From: Vallitalea guaymasensis
GTDB lineage: Bacteria > Bacillota > Clostridia > Lachnospirales > Vallitaleaceae
Assembly (NCBI RefSeq): GCF_018141425.1
Contig: NZ_CP058561.1
Coordinates: forward strand, 2,790,001 to 2,854,000
DNA: 64,000 bases
Reading direction: 5' to 3'
The notes under the pieces were generated by a model, which saw only the letters and a program-made list of their open reading frames with translations, was not told the origin of the DNA and ran no database searches. Below, piece after piece: positions 43,696 to 52,119 of the stretch; positions within the stretch are counted from its first letter, which is position 1, and each line of letters opens with the position of its first letter. Both the position numbers and the translations under genes were made by a program.

Positions 43696-45402
43696 ATGAA
43701 AAGAAATATGAAAAGATTTTTCTGTACAGTAATGGTAATTATGTTGACTTTTTCAATTTTCACAGGTTGTAGCAAAGATAAGGAAACTAATATAACCAAT
43801 ACTGATGATGGTAGTAAGAATGAAGCTGATAATAATAAGGAGCCAATAGTGGTTAAAGTGTTCTCTTGCTGGAATGGTTCAAGTGGTAATGCGCCAAGAG
43901 ACCATTATGATAATGTAGTAGCAAAAAAACTTTTGGAAGAAACAGGTGTAATTCTTGATATTGAATATGCCACTTCCTCAGAATCAGAGAATCTCAATAT
44001 GATGTTCTCATCAGGGGATGTTCCTTATGATTTGGTTACTGCACCTTATTGGGGCGGTAATGGAGGAGAAACTGCAATAATTAAAAGAGCCAGTAGTCAA
44101 GGTATGGTAATGCCTCTAGAAGATTTACTTGACGAATACGGTCCAAATATCAAGGAATTCGAAAAAGGATGTGCCAAAGATTTTCTGGAAAACGATATTT
44201 ACTGCAAGGAATTTGACGGACATACATATGTTATCCCGTATCAATTACCTGCTACACCAGAAGACAACAAAAACTGGGGATACTGCGTATATGTACGTAA
44301 GGACATCATGGAAGATCTAGGTTGGAAACCAGAAGATTTTGACCACTCAGAAAAAATATATGAGTTCTTGAAAGAAGTAAAAGAGGGAGATTTCCAAGAT
44401 GCTAATGGAAATCCTGTGATTCCAGCAGGTAACTGGCACAATGGATGGGATTATAATCAATTAACACGTTCATATCACACTGGTTATATGTGTGGATTCT
44501 GGGTAGATCCTGATACAGATAAAGCTATTGTAGATAGAAGAGGTCCATTAGTTGTTGATGAGATATTATTTATGAGAAAATTAGTATCTGAAGGCTTATT
44601 TGACCCTGAAGCTTTTAGACAAAATGATACTATAGCAAAAGAAAAACATGCTGTCGGTAAATATGCTCTACATGGAGTTCACTATTTCCATCAAAAAGAT
44701 TTTTATAAAAACACTTTATACAAAGAGCATCCAGAAATGGAATATGTTCCAGTAGGTCCAATCAAAAACAGCAGAGGACAAACTGGCGGTAATGCATTAA
44801 AAGGTAGAGCAGGATCACCTGCATGGTTCATACCAGCAGATACAGATGAAAAAATAGCAGAAGCAGCCATAAAAGCTATTAACTATCTAAATAGTAAAGA
44901 AGGTAAGCTGTTAGCTTTTTATGGACTTGAAGGCGTACATTATGATATGGTTGAGGGAAAACCAAAGATGAAAAAAGAATATATTGATATGAATAAGGAG
45001 GGTAATCTCAAGACAGAAACAGGTATTCAAGGAGAATACAGAGAATTTATCTCGCTCTATCCATATATAAGTGAATGGGGTGAATTTACTCCAGGTGAAT
45101 CAGAAATACCTGATGCAGCTTATGAACATATCATCAAAGATATCGTCCCTGACACAATTGTAGAAGGTTATAGAGCCAGCAACTTCATAAATAACTACGA
45201 AAAGAAAGATGAAATCAATGAACTATTAAACGGAGATCTATGGCGTGACTACAGGGAAAGAGCATACTTCGCTTCATCAGACGAAGAAGCTAAAAAGATT
45301 ATTGATGAATATTGTAAATACTTAATTGATGGGGGAATCCTAGAATACGAAGAATTCATCAACAGTGAAGCAGATAAAAGAGATGATAAAGTTTTATTCT
45401 AA
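43696..45402 (+). CDS. Oligosaccharide-binding lipoprotein (LplA type)
   Basis: 568 residues. Lipobox FTGC (Cys about 25), then a large family-1-like binding protein: 'KVFSCWNGSSGNAPRDHYDN', 'MMFSSGDVPYDLVTAP', 'KAINYLNSKEGKLLAFYGLE', 'PDTIVEGYRASNFINNYEKK'. This size and C-terminus are typical of LplA/YtcQ proteins. It probably captures N-glycan pieces made by the GH85 enzyme. Confidence 0.88.
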   Translation: MKRNMKRFFCTVMVIMLTFSIFTGCSKDKETNITNTDDGSKNEADNNKEPIVVKVFSCWNGSSGNAPRDHYDNVVAKKLLEETGVILDIEYATSSESENLNMMFSSGDVPYDLVTAPYWGGNGGETAIIKRASSQGMVMPLEDLLDEYGPNIKEFEKGCAKDFLENDIYCKEFDGHTYVIPYQLPATPEDNKNWGYCVYVRKDIMEDLGWKPEDFDHSEKIYEFLKEVKEGDFQDANGNPVIPAGNWHNGWDYNQLTRSYHTGYMCGFWVDPDTDKAIVDRRGPLVVDEILFMRKLVSEGLFDPEAFRQNDTIAKEKHAVGKYALHGVHYFHQKDFYKNTLYKEHPEMEYVPVGPIKNSRGQTGGNALKGRAGSPAWFIPADTDEKIAEAAIKAINYLNSKEGKLLAFYGLEGVHYDMVEGKPKMKKEYIDMNKEGNLKTETGIQGEYREFISLYPYISEWGEFTPGESEIPDAAYEHIIKDIVPDTIVEGYRASNFINNYEKKDEINELLNGDLWRDYRERAYFASSDEEAKKIIDEYCKYLIDGGILEYEEFINSEADKRDDKVLF

Positions 45403-45460
45403 GGAGTTTGTTTTAAAGTATTATATTAAAAGAATTATTAAAAAGTTAAGTTGTCAAGTT

Positions 45461-45491
45461 AAACCAAGGATTAAATATAAGTTCTTGGTTT
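45461..45491 (+). other. AAACCAAG hairpin, module 1
   Basis: AAACCAAG (45461-45468) and CTTGGTTT (45484-45491) flank AT-rich loop sequence. A related hairpin stands at 45809-45839. No T-run, so it is not a typical terminator, although the binding-protein operon ends just upstream. Confidence 0.5.
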
Positions 45492-45521
45492 GGGACTAAA
45501 ATAGACAACGGTGGTATATTG

Positions 45522-45626
45522 AAATCATATATAGTGATAATTACTCTCGTTACGTTTGTTGCTTCTAGCTGTTTATAAGGGATGGCAACAAGCCGTAAAG
45601 GTCGTTATTATCACTATATATGATTT
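45522..45626. repeat. Structured intergenic element D
   Basis: Arms AAATCATATATAGTGATAAT (45522-45541) and ATTATCACTATATATGATTT (45607-45626) are perfect 20-bp inverted repeats. Inside, TTACG/CGTAA and TTGTTGC/GCAACAA make further stems. It resembles elements A-C in having a long outer stem around short inner hairpins, but lacks their conserved core. Could be an ncRNA, a mobile palindrome or a processing site. Confidence 0.55.
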
Positions 45627-45808
45627 TCTTTACATTTACCACTCTTTAGACAGTTAAAAAGTGATTTTAGCCTATAAAATCTTTACTGCTCGGTTTCATA
45701 GTTATTCCGTTATTGGAGAATATTATATGGTCAGAAATCTATCAATTAGCGTAATAATTAAATAAATCTTTTCAATAAAGTTAAATAATAGACTTTGTAG
45801 ACAATCGG

Positions 45809-45850
45809 AAACCAAGAATTAATAACTAGTTCTTAGTTTGATTTTTTAAC
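45809..45850 (+). terminator. AAACCAAG hairpin, module 2, with T-run
   Basis: AAACCAAGAA (45809-45818) pairs with TTCTTAGTTT (45830-45839), one mismatch, followed by GATTTTTTAAC. It is a diverged repeat of the hairpin at 45461 and could terminate transcripts coming from element D. Confidence 0.5.
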
Positions 45851-45897
45851 ATGTATTATTGAGGCATATTGAAAACATGATTGAAATATCGAGCGTA

Positions 45898-45997
45898 AAT
45901 AGTATAGGGGAATATGGAGCAGTGAGCCATGGACGGCGAACTCAGCCCTTTAAACATGGACGTTTAATGGGCTGACGGAATATTCCCCTATACTATT
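45898..45997 (+). ncRNA. Structured intergenic element A (GGAC-loop family)
   Basis: Perfect 18-bp outer stem (45898-45915 with 45980-45997). Inside: GGAGCAGTGA, a GCC-ATGGAC-GGC hairpin, GAACT, then a CAGCCC/GGGCTG stem capped by TTAAAC-ATGGAC-GTTTAA. Element B shares the 5' flank (ATATCGAGCGTA), the core and the 3' flank (GCGACTGTT) but has compensated stem changes. Expression and strand are assumed; a palindromic mobile element is the alternative. Confidence 0.5.
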
Positions 45998-46068
45998 GGA
46001 GCGACTGTTGCCTACCAATATTATATCTCTACCAATTATTAGGAATTAACAAAAAAATAAAAAAAAAC

Positions 46069-46097
46069 TTGACATTTACCCTTTTATTCTATATAGT
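46069..46097 (+). promoter_or_regulatory. Promoter of the DAHP synthase leader
   Basis: TTGACA (46069-46074), 17-bp spacer, TATAGT (46092-46097). Transcription would start near 46104, ~70 nt before the leader peptide. Confidence 0.75.
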
Positions 46098-46173
46098 TAA
46101 GAACTAATAAAACAATTTTTAAAACAATACTACGAAATTATAAAATATAAAATATAGAATAAGAAGTGATATT

Positions 46174-46326
46174 ATGATAGATTTAAATAAGAACCTAAAC
46201 TCAAATTCATATTATTTTTACTTTTTTAGCTGGGGCTTTTACTTTTTTAGCGCTGGTTATTTTGCATTAAAAAAATTGAATGTATTTGAGAAAAACTATT
46301 ATAAGAAGCTAATAACGAATTTTTAA
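46174..46326 (+). CDS. Aromatic-rich leader peptide for DAHP synthase
   Basis: A 50-residue frame (ATG 46174, TAA 46324-46326) after a GAAGTGAT site. It contains the stretch YYFYFFSWGFYFFSAGYF: 13 of 18 residues are Phe, Tyr or Trp. Overall it has nine Phe, seven Tyr and one Trp. It lies between a consensus promoter and a Rho-independent terminator in front of the DAHP synthase gene, the classic layout of a transcription-attenuation leader. Stalling on Phe/Tyr codons when these amino acids are scarce would favour readthrough. Not an enzyme; likely made only as a sensor. Confidence 0.85.
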   Translation: MIDLNKNLNSNSYYFYFFSWGFYFFSAGYFALKKLNVFEKNYYKKLITNF

Positions 46327-46338
46327 ATGATGAAATTT

Positions 46339-46367
46339 AAAGAAGCTCTTAGGAGCTTCTTTTTTTT
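46339..46367 (+). terminator. Attenuator terminator upstream of DAHP synthase
   Basis: AAAGAAGCTC (46339-46348), loop TTAG, GAGCTTCTTT (46353-46362) and a T-run. The end of the leader frame has AAGAAGCT (46303-46310), a copy of most of the terminator's 5' arm, which gives a possible competing partner for the 3' arm. Confidence 0.85.
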
Positions 46368-46468
46368 ATATATTAATTAAGAATACTATGCGCAAAGTAT
46401 TTATTATAAGTAAATCAACTGTTGTTTTATAAATAAGAGCTTTATAAATATGAATGGAGGAATAACAA

Positions 46469-47458
46469 ATGGTTATAGTAATGAAAGCTAAAACACCAAG
46501 AGCAAATATTGATAAATTAATTAAAAAGTTAGAAGATATGGGATTAGGTGTCCATGAAACAATTGGGCAGAACTACAGTATATTAGGATTGATTGGAGAT
46601 ACAAGCAAATTAAATAAAGAGCAGATAGAAGTTTATGATGATGTAGAAAAAGTAATGAGAGTACAGCATCCTTTCAAATTGGCAAGTAGACTATTCCATC
46701 CAGAAGACTCAGTAATTACCGTTGGGAATACAAAAGTAGGTGGAGATAATCTAACTATCATAGCAGGTCCTTGCTCTGTTGAGACTGAGGAACAAATGAT
46801 AGAGGTTGCCAGAGATGTTAAAAGAGCAGGAGCTACTTTACTTCGTGGAGGGGCTTACAAACCTAGAAGTTCACCATATAGTTTCCAAGGACTTGGTGAA
46901 GATGGATTAAAATTGTTAAAGAAGGCAAGTGAAGAGACAGGTCTACCTATTGTAACAGAAGCAATCTGTTTAGATACAATAGATGTAGTTGCCAAATATT
47001 CAGATGTAATTCAAATAGGAGCAAGAAATATGCAGAACTTCGCGCTTCTTAAAAAAGCAGGAAAATTAGGAAAACCTGTTTTATTGAAAAGAGGTTTGAG
47101 TGCTACTATTGAAGAATGGTTAATGGCTGCTGAATATATCATGTCAGAGGGAAATGAAGATGTAATTTTATGTGAAAGAGGTATACGTACTTTTGAAACA
47201 TATACTAGAAATACTCTTGATCTAAGTGCAATACCTGTTATAAAAGAAATAAGCCATCTACCTATCATTGTTGACCCAAGTCATGCAACTGGTAAATGGA
47301 AAATGGTAAGACCTTTATCAAAAGGAGCTGTCGCAGTAGGAGCAGATGGTCTTATGATAGAAGTACACAATAATCCAGAATGCGCTTTATGTGATGGAGC
47401 TCAATCATTAAAACCATCAAAATTCAAGGAACTAATGGATGAGTTGAAGATCGTTTAA
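46469..47458 (+). CDS. aroF: DAHP synthase, type I-beta with regulatory N-domain
   Basis: 329 residues. An N-terminal ferredoxin-like domain (MKAKTPRANIDKLIKKLEDM, about 1-70) is followed by the catalytic barrel with AGPCSVETEEQM, LRGGAYKPRSSPYSFQGLG and VDPSHATGKW. First step of the shikimate pathway: phosphoenolpyruvate plus erythrose-4-phosphate. The N-domain in this class binds Phe/Tyr for feedback inhibition. The leader peptide and terminator upstream add transcription attenuation by the same amino acids. RBS GGAGG, 8 bp from the ATG. Confidence 0.95.
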   Translation: MVIVMKAKTPRANIDKLIKKLEDMGLGVHETIGQNYSILGLIGDTSKLNKEQIEVYDDVEKVMRVQHPFKLASRLFHPEDSVITVGNTKVGGDNLTIIAGPCSVETEEQMIEVARDVKRAGATLLRGGAYKPRSSPYSFQGLGEDGLKLLKKASEETGLPIVTEAICLDTIDVVAKYSDVIQIGARNMQNFALLKKAGKLGKPVLLKRGLSATIEEWLMAAEYIMSEGNEDVILCERGIRTFETYTRNTLDLSAIPVIKEISHLPIIVDPSHATGKWKMVRPLSKGAVAVGADGLMIEVHNNPECALCDGAQSLKPSKFKELMDELKIV

Positions 47459-47603
47459 TTATACTGAGATGAAAATGTTATGATTTGGTAACCTACCAAT
47501 TGGAAAAGTATGCTATAATTATGTTACCTAAATGAATATGATGTAACTTAGAGGTGGAAAAATAATTATTAAACAGTCTAAAATGACAGTAAGGGGGATA
47601 TTA

Positions 47604-48170
47604 GTGAATAAGAAGATAGTAATATTGTTAGTAAGTATTCTGGTAACTTTAAATATAGCAGCTGTTCCTGCATCAGCAGCTACTGATAGACAAAACTATG
47701 CAGGGGATCAGTTACATACACTTGGACTTTTAAAAGGTTATACTGATGGTACACTTGCATTGGATAATAATATTAGAAGATCAGAAGTTACAGCTCTCCT
47801 AGTAAGAGCATTAGGCTATAGCGACAAAGAAGTACCAGGTGAAGGGAAACAATTTAGTGATGTAAAAGCCGATTATTGGGCTGTTCCAGATATACAAAAA
47901 GCTTATAAATTAAAGTTGATTGTAGGAGATACTGGAGGAACATTCAGACCACTTGATAATATAAGTTATGCAGAAGTTGTAACCATATTGGTTAATGCAT
48001 TAGGTAAAAATGATAATCTTGAAGGAGAATGGCCAACCAACTATATTGATAGAGCAAAAGAAATAGGTATCATCCCTCAAGAGAACAACGGAGATATAAG
48101 AAGAAAAGTCACTAGAGGTGAAGTAAGTGTCTTAATATGGGATACCATATTAGTTAATCTTAATAAATAA
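47604..48170 (+). CDS. Secreted SLH-domain protein
   Basis: Start chosen at GTG 47604 behind AAGGGGG; ATG 47583 lies before that RBS. 188 residues: signal peptide (cut after ASA), then SLH repeats, of which two are clear ('LHTLGLLKGYTDGTLALDNN', 'IQKAYKLKLIVGDTGGTFRP') and a third is partial (RAKEIGIIPQENNGDIRRKV). SLH domains bind secondary wall polymers. With nothing else attached, this is a stand-alone wall-binding protein. Confidence 0.85.
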   Translation: MNKKIVILLVSILVTLNIAAVPASAATDRQNYAGDQLHTLGLLKGYTDGTLALDNNIRRSEVTALLVRALGYSDKEVPGEGKQFSDVKADYWAVPDIQKAYKLKLIVGDTGGTFRPLDNISYAEVVTILVNALGKNDNLEGEWPTNYIDRAKEIGIIPQENNGDIRRKVTRGEVSVLIWDTILVNLNK

Positions 48171-48186
48171 AATATTAAATAATAAA

Positions 48187-48247
48187 TGGACTCTGTTAAG
48201 CCTGCTGATGTAAACATCAGTAACAGCTACCAAGAGTCTGTTTTTTA
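48187..48247 (+). terminator. Long hairpin terminator after the SLH gene
   Basis: Nested stems: GACT/AGTC, CTGTTA/TAACAG and CTGATGT-AA-ACATCAG, followed by TGTTTTTTATT. Confidence 0.7.
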
Positions 48248-48281
48248 TTATTATAAATGATATTTAGTAATATCGAGCGTA

Positions 48282-48382
48282 AATAGTATAGGGGAATATG
48301 GAGCAGTGAGCCATGGACGGCGAACTCAGCAATGTTAAACATGGACGTTTAATTTGCTGACGAAATATTCCCCTATACTATT
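48282..48382 (+). ncRNA. Structured intergenic element B (GGAC-loop family)
   Basis: The outer stem is identical to element A (48282-48299 with 48365-48382), and so is the core GGAGCAGTGA plus GCC-ATGGAC-GGC hairpin. The inner stem is CAGCAA/TTGCTG where A has CAGCCC/GGGCTG: both strands changed, pairing kept. The apical hairpin is again TTAAAC-ATGGAC-GTTTAA. Strand and transcription are unproven. Confidence 0.5.
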
Positions 48383-48628
48383 TTCGCGACTGTTAGGTTG
48401 ATAATTAAACCCTCAATTTCCCATAAAACATATTATTCAATTGTTTTATAGTATATTCTACAAAAAATAGTTTGATTTTAATTACATAATTTTCCAATAT
48501 TTTTTTTATATTAGTGTTAAAATACTTAAGAGGGATAAGTGTATATTAGATTTTATATTGGACAAAATAAATAAAAGCACTAAAATAAGTAGAATCATTA
48601 ATATAATTAAATAAGGAGTTGTTTTGAT

Positions 48629-49132
48629 ATGCGTAATGTTACATCTGATGTACTTGTTGCATATGCTTCCAAACATGGGAGTACCGAAAAAATAGCGCAC
48701 TGGATTGGAAAAGAGATCAGAGGAAATGTAGATGTACTAAATGTAAATAACGTTCATAATCTAAATTATGATTATATTATATTGGGAACACCTATATATG
48801 AACACGAACCTCTTCCAGAAATGAGTAGTTTTATCAATAGAAATAAAGACCAGCTGGAAAACAAGAAAAAATCTGTCTTTGTAGTTTCTTCTGATAATGA
48901 AGTAAGATCAAAAAGAGAAATGAATATTGAGGCGTTTACTAATATCATTCCAGGAGAAGTTAATCAAACTGCAGTATTTGCAGGAGAAATCGACAATAGC
49001 GAGTTAAGTTCCAAAGAGTTAGAGAGTGTAAATAGTTATATGAATTCTATTTCAAAACCCACAGGTAGTTATAGTAAATTGAATGAGAAAAAATGCAGAG
49101 AATATGGTAAATCACTTAATAGGTTTATTTAG
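48629..49132 (+). CDS. Flavodoxin-domain protein
   Basis: 167 residues with the FMN phosphate loop VAYASKHGSTEKIAHWIG at the start and 'YDYIILGTPIYEHEPLPEMS' as the next binding loop, as in flavodoxins of the protoporphyrinogen-oxidase (HemG-like) type. Electron carrier or small oxidoreductase; substrate unknown. Monocistronic. Confidence 0.8.
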   Translation: MRNVTSDVLVAYASKHGSTEKIAHWIGKEIRGNVDVLNVNNVHNLNYDYIILGTPIYEHEPLPEMSSFINRNKDQLENKKKSVFVVSSDNEVRSKREMNIEAFTNIIPGEVNQTAVFAGEIDNSELSSKELESVNSYMNSISKPTGSYSKLNEKKCREYGKSLNRFI

Positions 49133-49165
49133 CGTATAGCTTTATGATTAATGCATCTAGTAAGC

Positions 49166-49197
49166 CTATATATACATCTTAAGTTATGTATATATAG
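49166..49197 (+). terminator. Hairpin after the flavodoxin gene
   Basis: CTATATATACAT and ATGTATATATAG form a 12-bp perfect stem, followed by ACTTATTATTTG. Confidence 0.5.
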
Positions 49198-49346
49198 ACT
49201 TATTATTTGTAATGATATTTATCCAAAAGATATGATAAAAAAGTACAACTTATGCATTCACAAAATTTACTAATATATCATTTTTTTACAAAAGAAAAAA
49301 TAAATTATAATAAGGGTTAGAATTTATATAGAGGGAGGATGCTCTA

Positions 49347-51131
49347 ATGGAGGAACCAAAGAATAATAAGAAAAAAAGAAAATGGTTACTAGTAACAATA
49401 ATCACTATAATAGTAGTTATTGTCGCTTTAGCATGCTATTTTTTTATAAGATACAAAAATATGGAAAAGGTTGTAAAAAGAGATGTCATCTACGAAGGAA
49501 TAAGTATTGAGGGGATAGACATAGGTGGTTTATCTAAAGAAGAAGCATTAGACAAAATGAAAGTGATTATCGATGAAAAAATATTTGATAAAGAAATAAA
49601 AATATCATATGAAGATAAGATATATACTAAACCATATAATTACTTTGAATTCAAATCCAATTATATAGAAATTGTAGATAAAGCCTATAATCTATTCAAG
49701 ACAGGGAAATTAAAAGAACGATATAATAAAATTAATAAATTAAAAGAAGATAAAATTGATTATAGTGTAGAAAACGTATATAATGAAGAGAAAATAAAAG
49801 AATTTGTTAGTTCTATCAAAAATGACTTTAATATAGAGCCAAAAAATGCTATAATACATAGAAAAAATAGTGAATTTATTATAGACAAAGAAGTTAATGG
49901 CTTAAAATTGAATGTTGATACGAACGTAGCCAATCTAAAAAATGCGATTGACAATTTTAAACAAGAATTAGAACTTGTTGTTGAGGTAACAAAACCAAAA
50001 TACACCAAAGAATATTATAGCAATATAAAAGAAGTAATAGGTGAATATAGCACTGCACACAATAATAATAAAGCAAGAACTCAGAATCTAAGAATTGCGT
50101 GTAATAAAATAAATGGAACCATTTTATATCCTGGTCAAGACTTTGCTACCCATGTAGCAATAAGTCCTATAAGTTCAAAAAATGGGTATAGAGAAGCCCC
50201 TATAATCATTTCAGGCGAAGTAAAAGATGGTCTTGGTGGAGGAATATGCCAAGTAGCTACTACTCTATATAATGCTGTTCTAATGGCAGAACTGAAAGTA
50301 ATTGAAAGACAAAATCATTCTATGCCAGTATCTTATATAGAAAAAGGCAAAGATGCTACAATGTCAGGTAGTCATGTGGATTTTGTTTTTGAAAACAGTA
50401 GCAACTATCCAATATATATTGAAAGTTTTGTATATGGTGGTAAACTCTGTATGAGATTATTTGGTAACGACGAGAGAAATAGTAGCAGAAAGATTAAATT
50501 CCAATCAGAAATCATTCAAAAGATATCTCCACCAAAAGCTACTTATATAACAGATAGTTCCTTGGCACCAGGTGCAAAGGTTACAAAAAGAAAAGCAATA
50601 AATGGTTATAAAGTAAAATTATATAAATTAATTTATGTAAATGATAAATTAACGGATAAACAATTAGTAAATACCAGTTATTATAAGCCAGTTGGTGCTA
50701 TAATAAGAGTAGGCAAGAAAAAGGTAGCTGAAGCAAATGAACCTGTTGAAACTATGGAAGCGACTAATGTAATAGAGGAAGAAGAAACAGTAGAAACATT
50801 GAAGACTATAGATGATGATGAAAAAATTACTGAAGATACTGTAAAAGGTACTGAAGAAATGGAAGAAGAAATTGTAGAAGATATAGAAGAAGATATAAAA
50901 ATAGATATAGAAAAAGATGTAGAAGAAGATATAGAAAAGAATACTGAAAATAGTATTTCAGATGATAAGATGGATAATAATTCAGAAGAAGAATTAGAAA
51001 AAGCCATAGATGATACTGTTTCGATTCAAGAAGATTCAGAAAACATAGAAGATATGGAAAAAAATGAAGAAGCTACAGACGAAGGAGTCGATAAAGATGA
51101 AGCTGGGAAAAGTACCGGAGACAGTACTTAA
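49347..51131 (+). CDS. VanW-family membrane protein with acidic tail
   Basis: 594 residues. Membrane anchor at about 11-32 (KWLLVTIITIIVVIVALACYFF), YoaR-type peptidoglycan-binding-4 domains (about 60-215), then the VanW domain (LRIACNKINGTILYPGQDFA; 'GLGGGICQVATTLYNAVL'; 'MPVSYIEKGKDATMSG'), a G5-like stretch, and a ~125-residue tail made mostly of Glu and Asp. It likely acts in the wall. The last 35 bp overlap the next gene, whose RBS lies in the acidic-tail codons. Confidence 0.85.
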   Translation: MEEPKNNKKKRKWLLVTIITIIVVIVALACYFFIRYKNMEKVVKRDVIYEGISIEGIDIGGLSKEEALDKMKVIIDEKIFDKEIKISYEDKIYTKPYNYFEFKSNYIEIVDKAYNLFKTGKLKERYNKINKLKEDKIDYSVENVYNEEKIKEFVSSIKNDFNIEPKNAIIHRKNSEFIIDKEVNGLKLNVDTNVANLKNAIDNFKQELELVVEVTKPKYTKEYYSNIKEVIGEYSTAHNNNKARTQNLRIACNKINGTILYPGQDFATHVAISPISSKNGYREAPIIISGEVKDGLGGGICQVATTLYNAVLMAELKVIERQNHSMPVSYIEKGKDATMSGSHVDFVFENSSNYPIYIESFVYGGKLCMRLFGNDERNSSRKIKFQSEIIQKISPPKATYITDSSLAPGAKVTKRKAINGYKVKLYKLIYVNDKLTDKQLVNTSYYKPVGAIIRVGKKKVAEANEPVETMEATNVIEEEETVETLKTIDDDEKITEDTVKGTEEMEEEIVEDIEEDIKIDIEKDVEEDIEKNTENSISDDKMDNNSEEELEKAIDDTVSIQEDSENIEDMEKNEEATDEGVDKDEAGKSTGDST

Positions 51132-52086
51132 GAGATCTATATTTAAACAACTTAGTACACATAGAGATGAAGTCATTGTTAGACCTAATGTTGGTGAAGA
51201 TTGCTCAGCAATAAAATTTGATAAAGATGAAGTATGTGTTGTATCCACTGATCCTATAACAGGTGCAGTAAAGGATATTGGTTCACTAGCTGTTAACATA
51301 ACAGCCAATGACTTAGCTTCTAGTGGTGCTGAACCTGTAGGCATCTTACTTACATTACTTCTTCCAGAAGGTTTTATGGAAGAAGAATTGAAAGAAATCA
51401 TGAAAGATGTTAATTATCAATGTAATCTATTAAATATTGAGGTAATGGGCGGTCATACAGAAGTAACTAATGCAGTGAATAAGCCTATTATCTCAGTAAC
51501 TGGAATTGGTAAAGCCCATGAAAACAAGCTAGTCCTAACAGGAAAAGCAGAAGTGGGACAAGACATAGTTATAACAAAGTGGGCAGGACTTGAAGGTACT
51601 GCAATTATTACTAAAGATAATGAGGATAAGCTAAGAGAACATTTTAATTCAGATCTTATTGATAATGCAATGAAGCTAGGTGATTACATATCTGTTGTAG
51701 AAGAAGCAAAAATAGCAGTGGAATATGGAGCCACATCCATGCATGATGTAACAGAAGGTGGTGTGTTTGGAGCTTTATGGGAAGTCGCCGCTTGTTCTAA
51801 CGTAGGTTTAGAAGTTAAACTTGAAGATATTCCTATTAAACAAGAAACCATTGAGATATGCGAATATTATAATCTGAATCCTTATAAATTAATTTCTAGT
51901 GGATGTATGATTATTACTACATATAATGGGGAACTGCTGGTAGAAAAGTTAGAAAAAGCAGGAATTGCTGGTTCAGTAATAGGTAAAATAGTAGAAGGAA
52001 AAGATAAGATAGTTATTCAATCTGATACCAGAAGAGCATTGACCCCACCAAAGACAGATGAATTGTATAAAGTTATTAATGCCTAG
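51097..52086 (+). CDS. AIR-synthase-related (HypE-like) protein
   Basis: Start ATG 51097 with AAGGAG at 9 bp, overlapping the VanW gene by 35 bp; an upstream ATG at 51064 has no RBS. 329 residues: 'VRPNVGEDCSAIKFDKDEVC', 'TDPITGAVKDIGSLAVNITA' and 'GGHTEVTNAVNKPIISVTG' are the ATP-binding signatures of the PurM/HypE/ThiL family. No hydrogenase or hyp genes are near, so a true HypE role is unlikely. Its reaction is unknown. Confidence 0.8.
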   Translation: MKLGKVPETVLKRSIFKQLSTHRDEVIVRPNVGEDCSAIKFDKDEVCVVSTDPITGAVKDIGSLAVNITANDLASSGAEPVGILLTLLLPEGFMEEELKEIMKDVNYQCNLLNIEVMGGHTEVTNAVNKPIISVTGIGKAHENKLVLTGKAEVGQDIVITKWAGLEGTAIITKDNEDKLREHFNSDLIDNAMKLGDYISVVEEAKIAVEYGATSMHDVTEGGVFGALWEVAACSNVGLEVKLEDIPIKQETIEICEYYNLNPYKLISSGCMIITTYNGELLVEKLEKAGIAGSVIGKIVEGKDKIVIQSDTRRALTPPKTDELYKVINA

Positions 52087-52119
52087 ATTAATAAATAAAT
52101 GAAAGTGGAGGGACTATAT

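Noticed and set aside
45898-45997. Elements A-C as insertion-sequence ends
   Set aside because: No transposase frame lies between the arms and no target duplications are visible; the compensated internal pairs fit RNA structure better, though a non-autonomous mobile palindrome is not excluded.
51097-52086. Calling the AIR-synthase-like gene hypE
   Set aside because: The fold matches, but there are no hydrogenase or hyp genes nearby, so the specific name is not supported.
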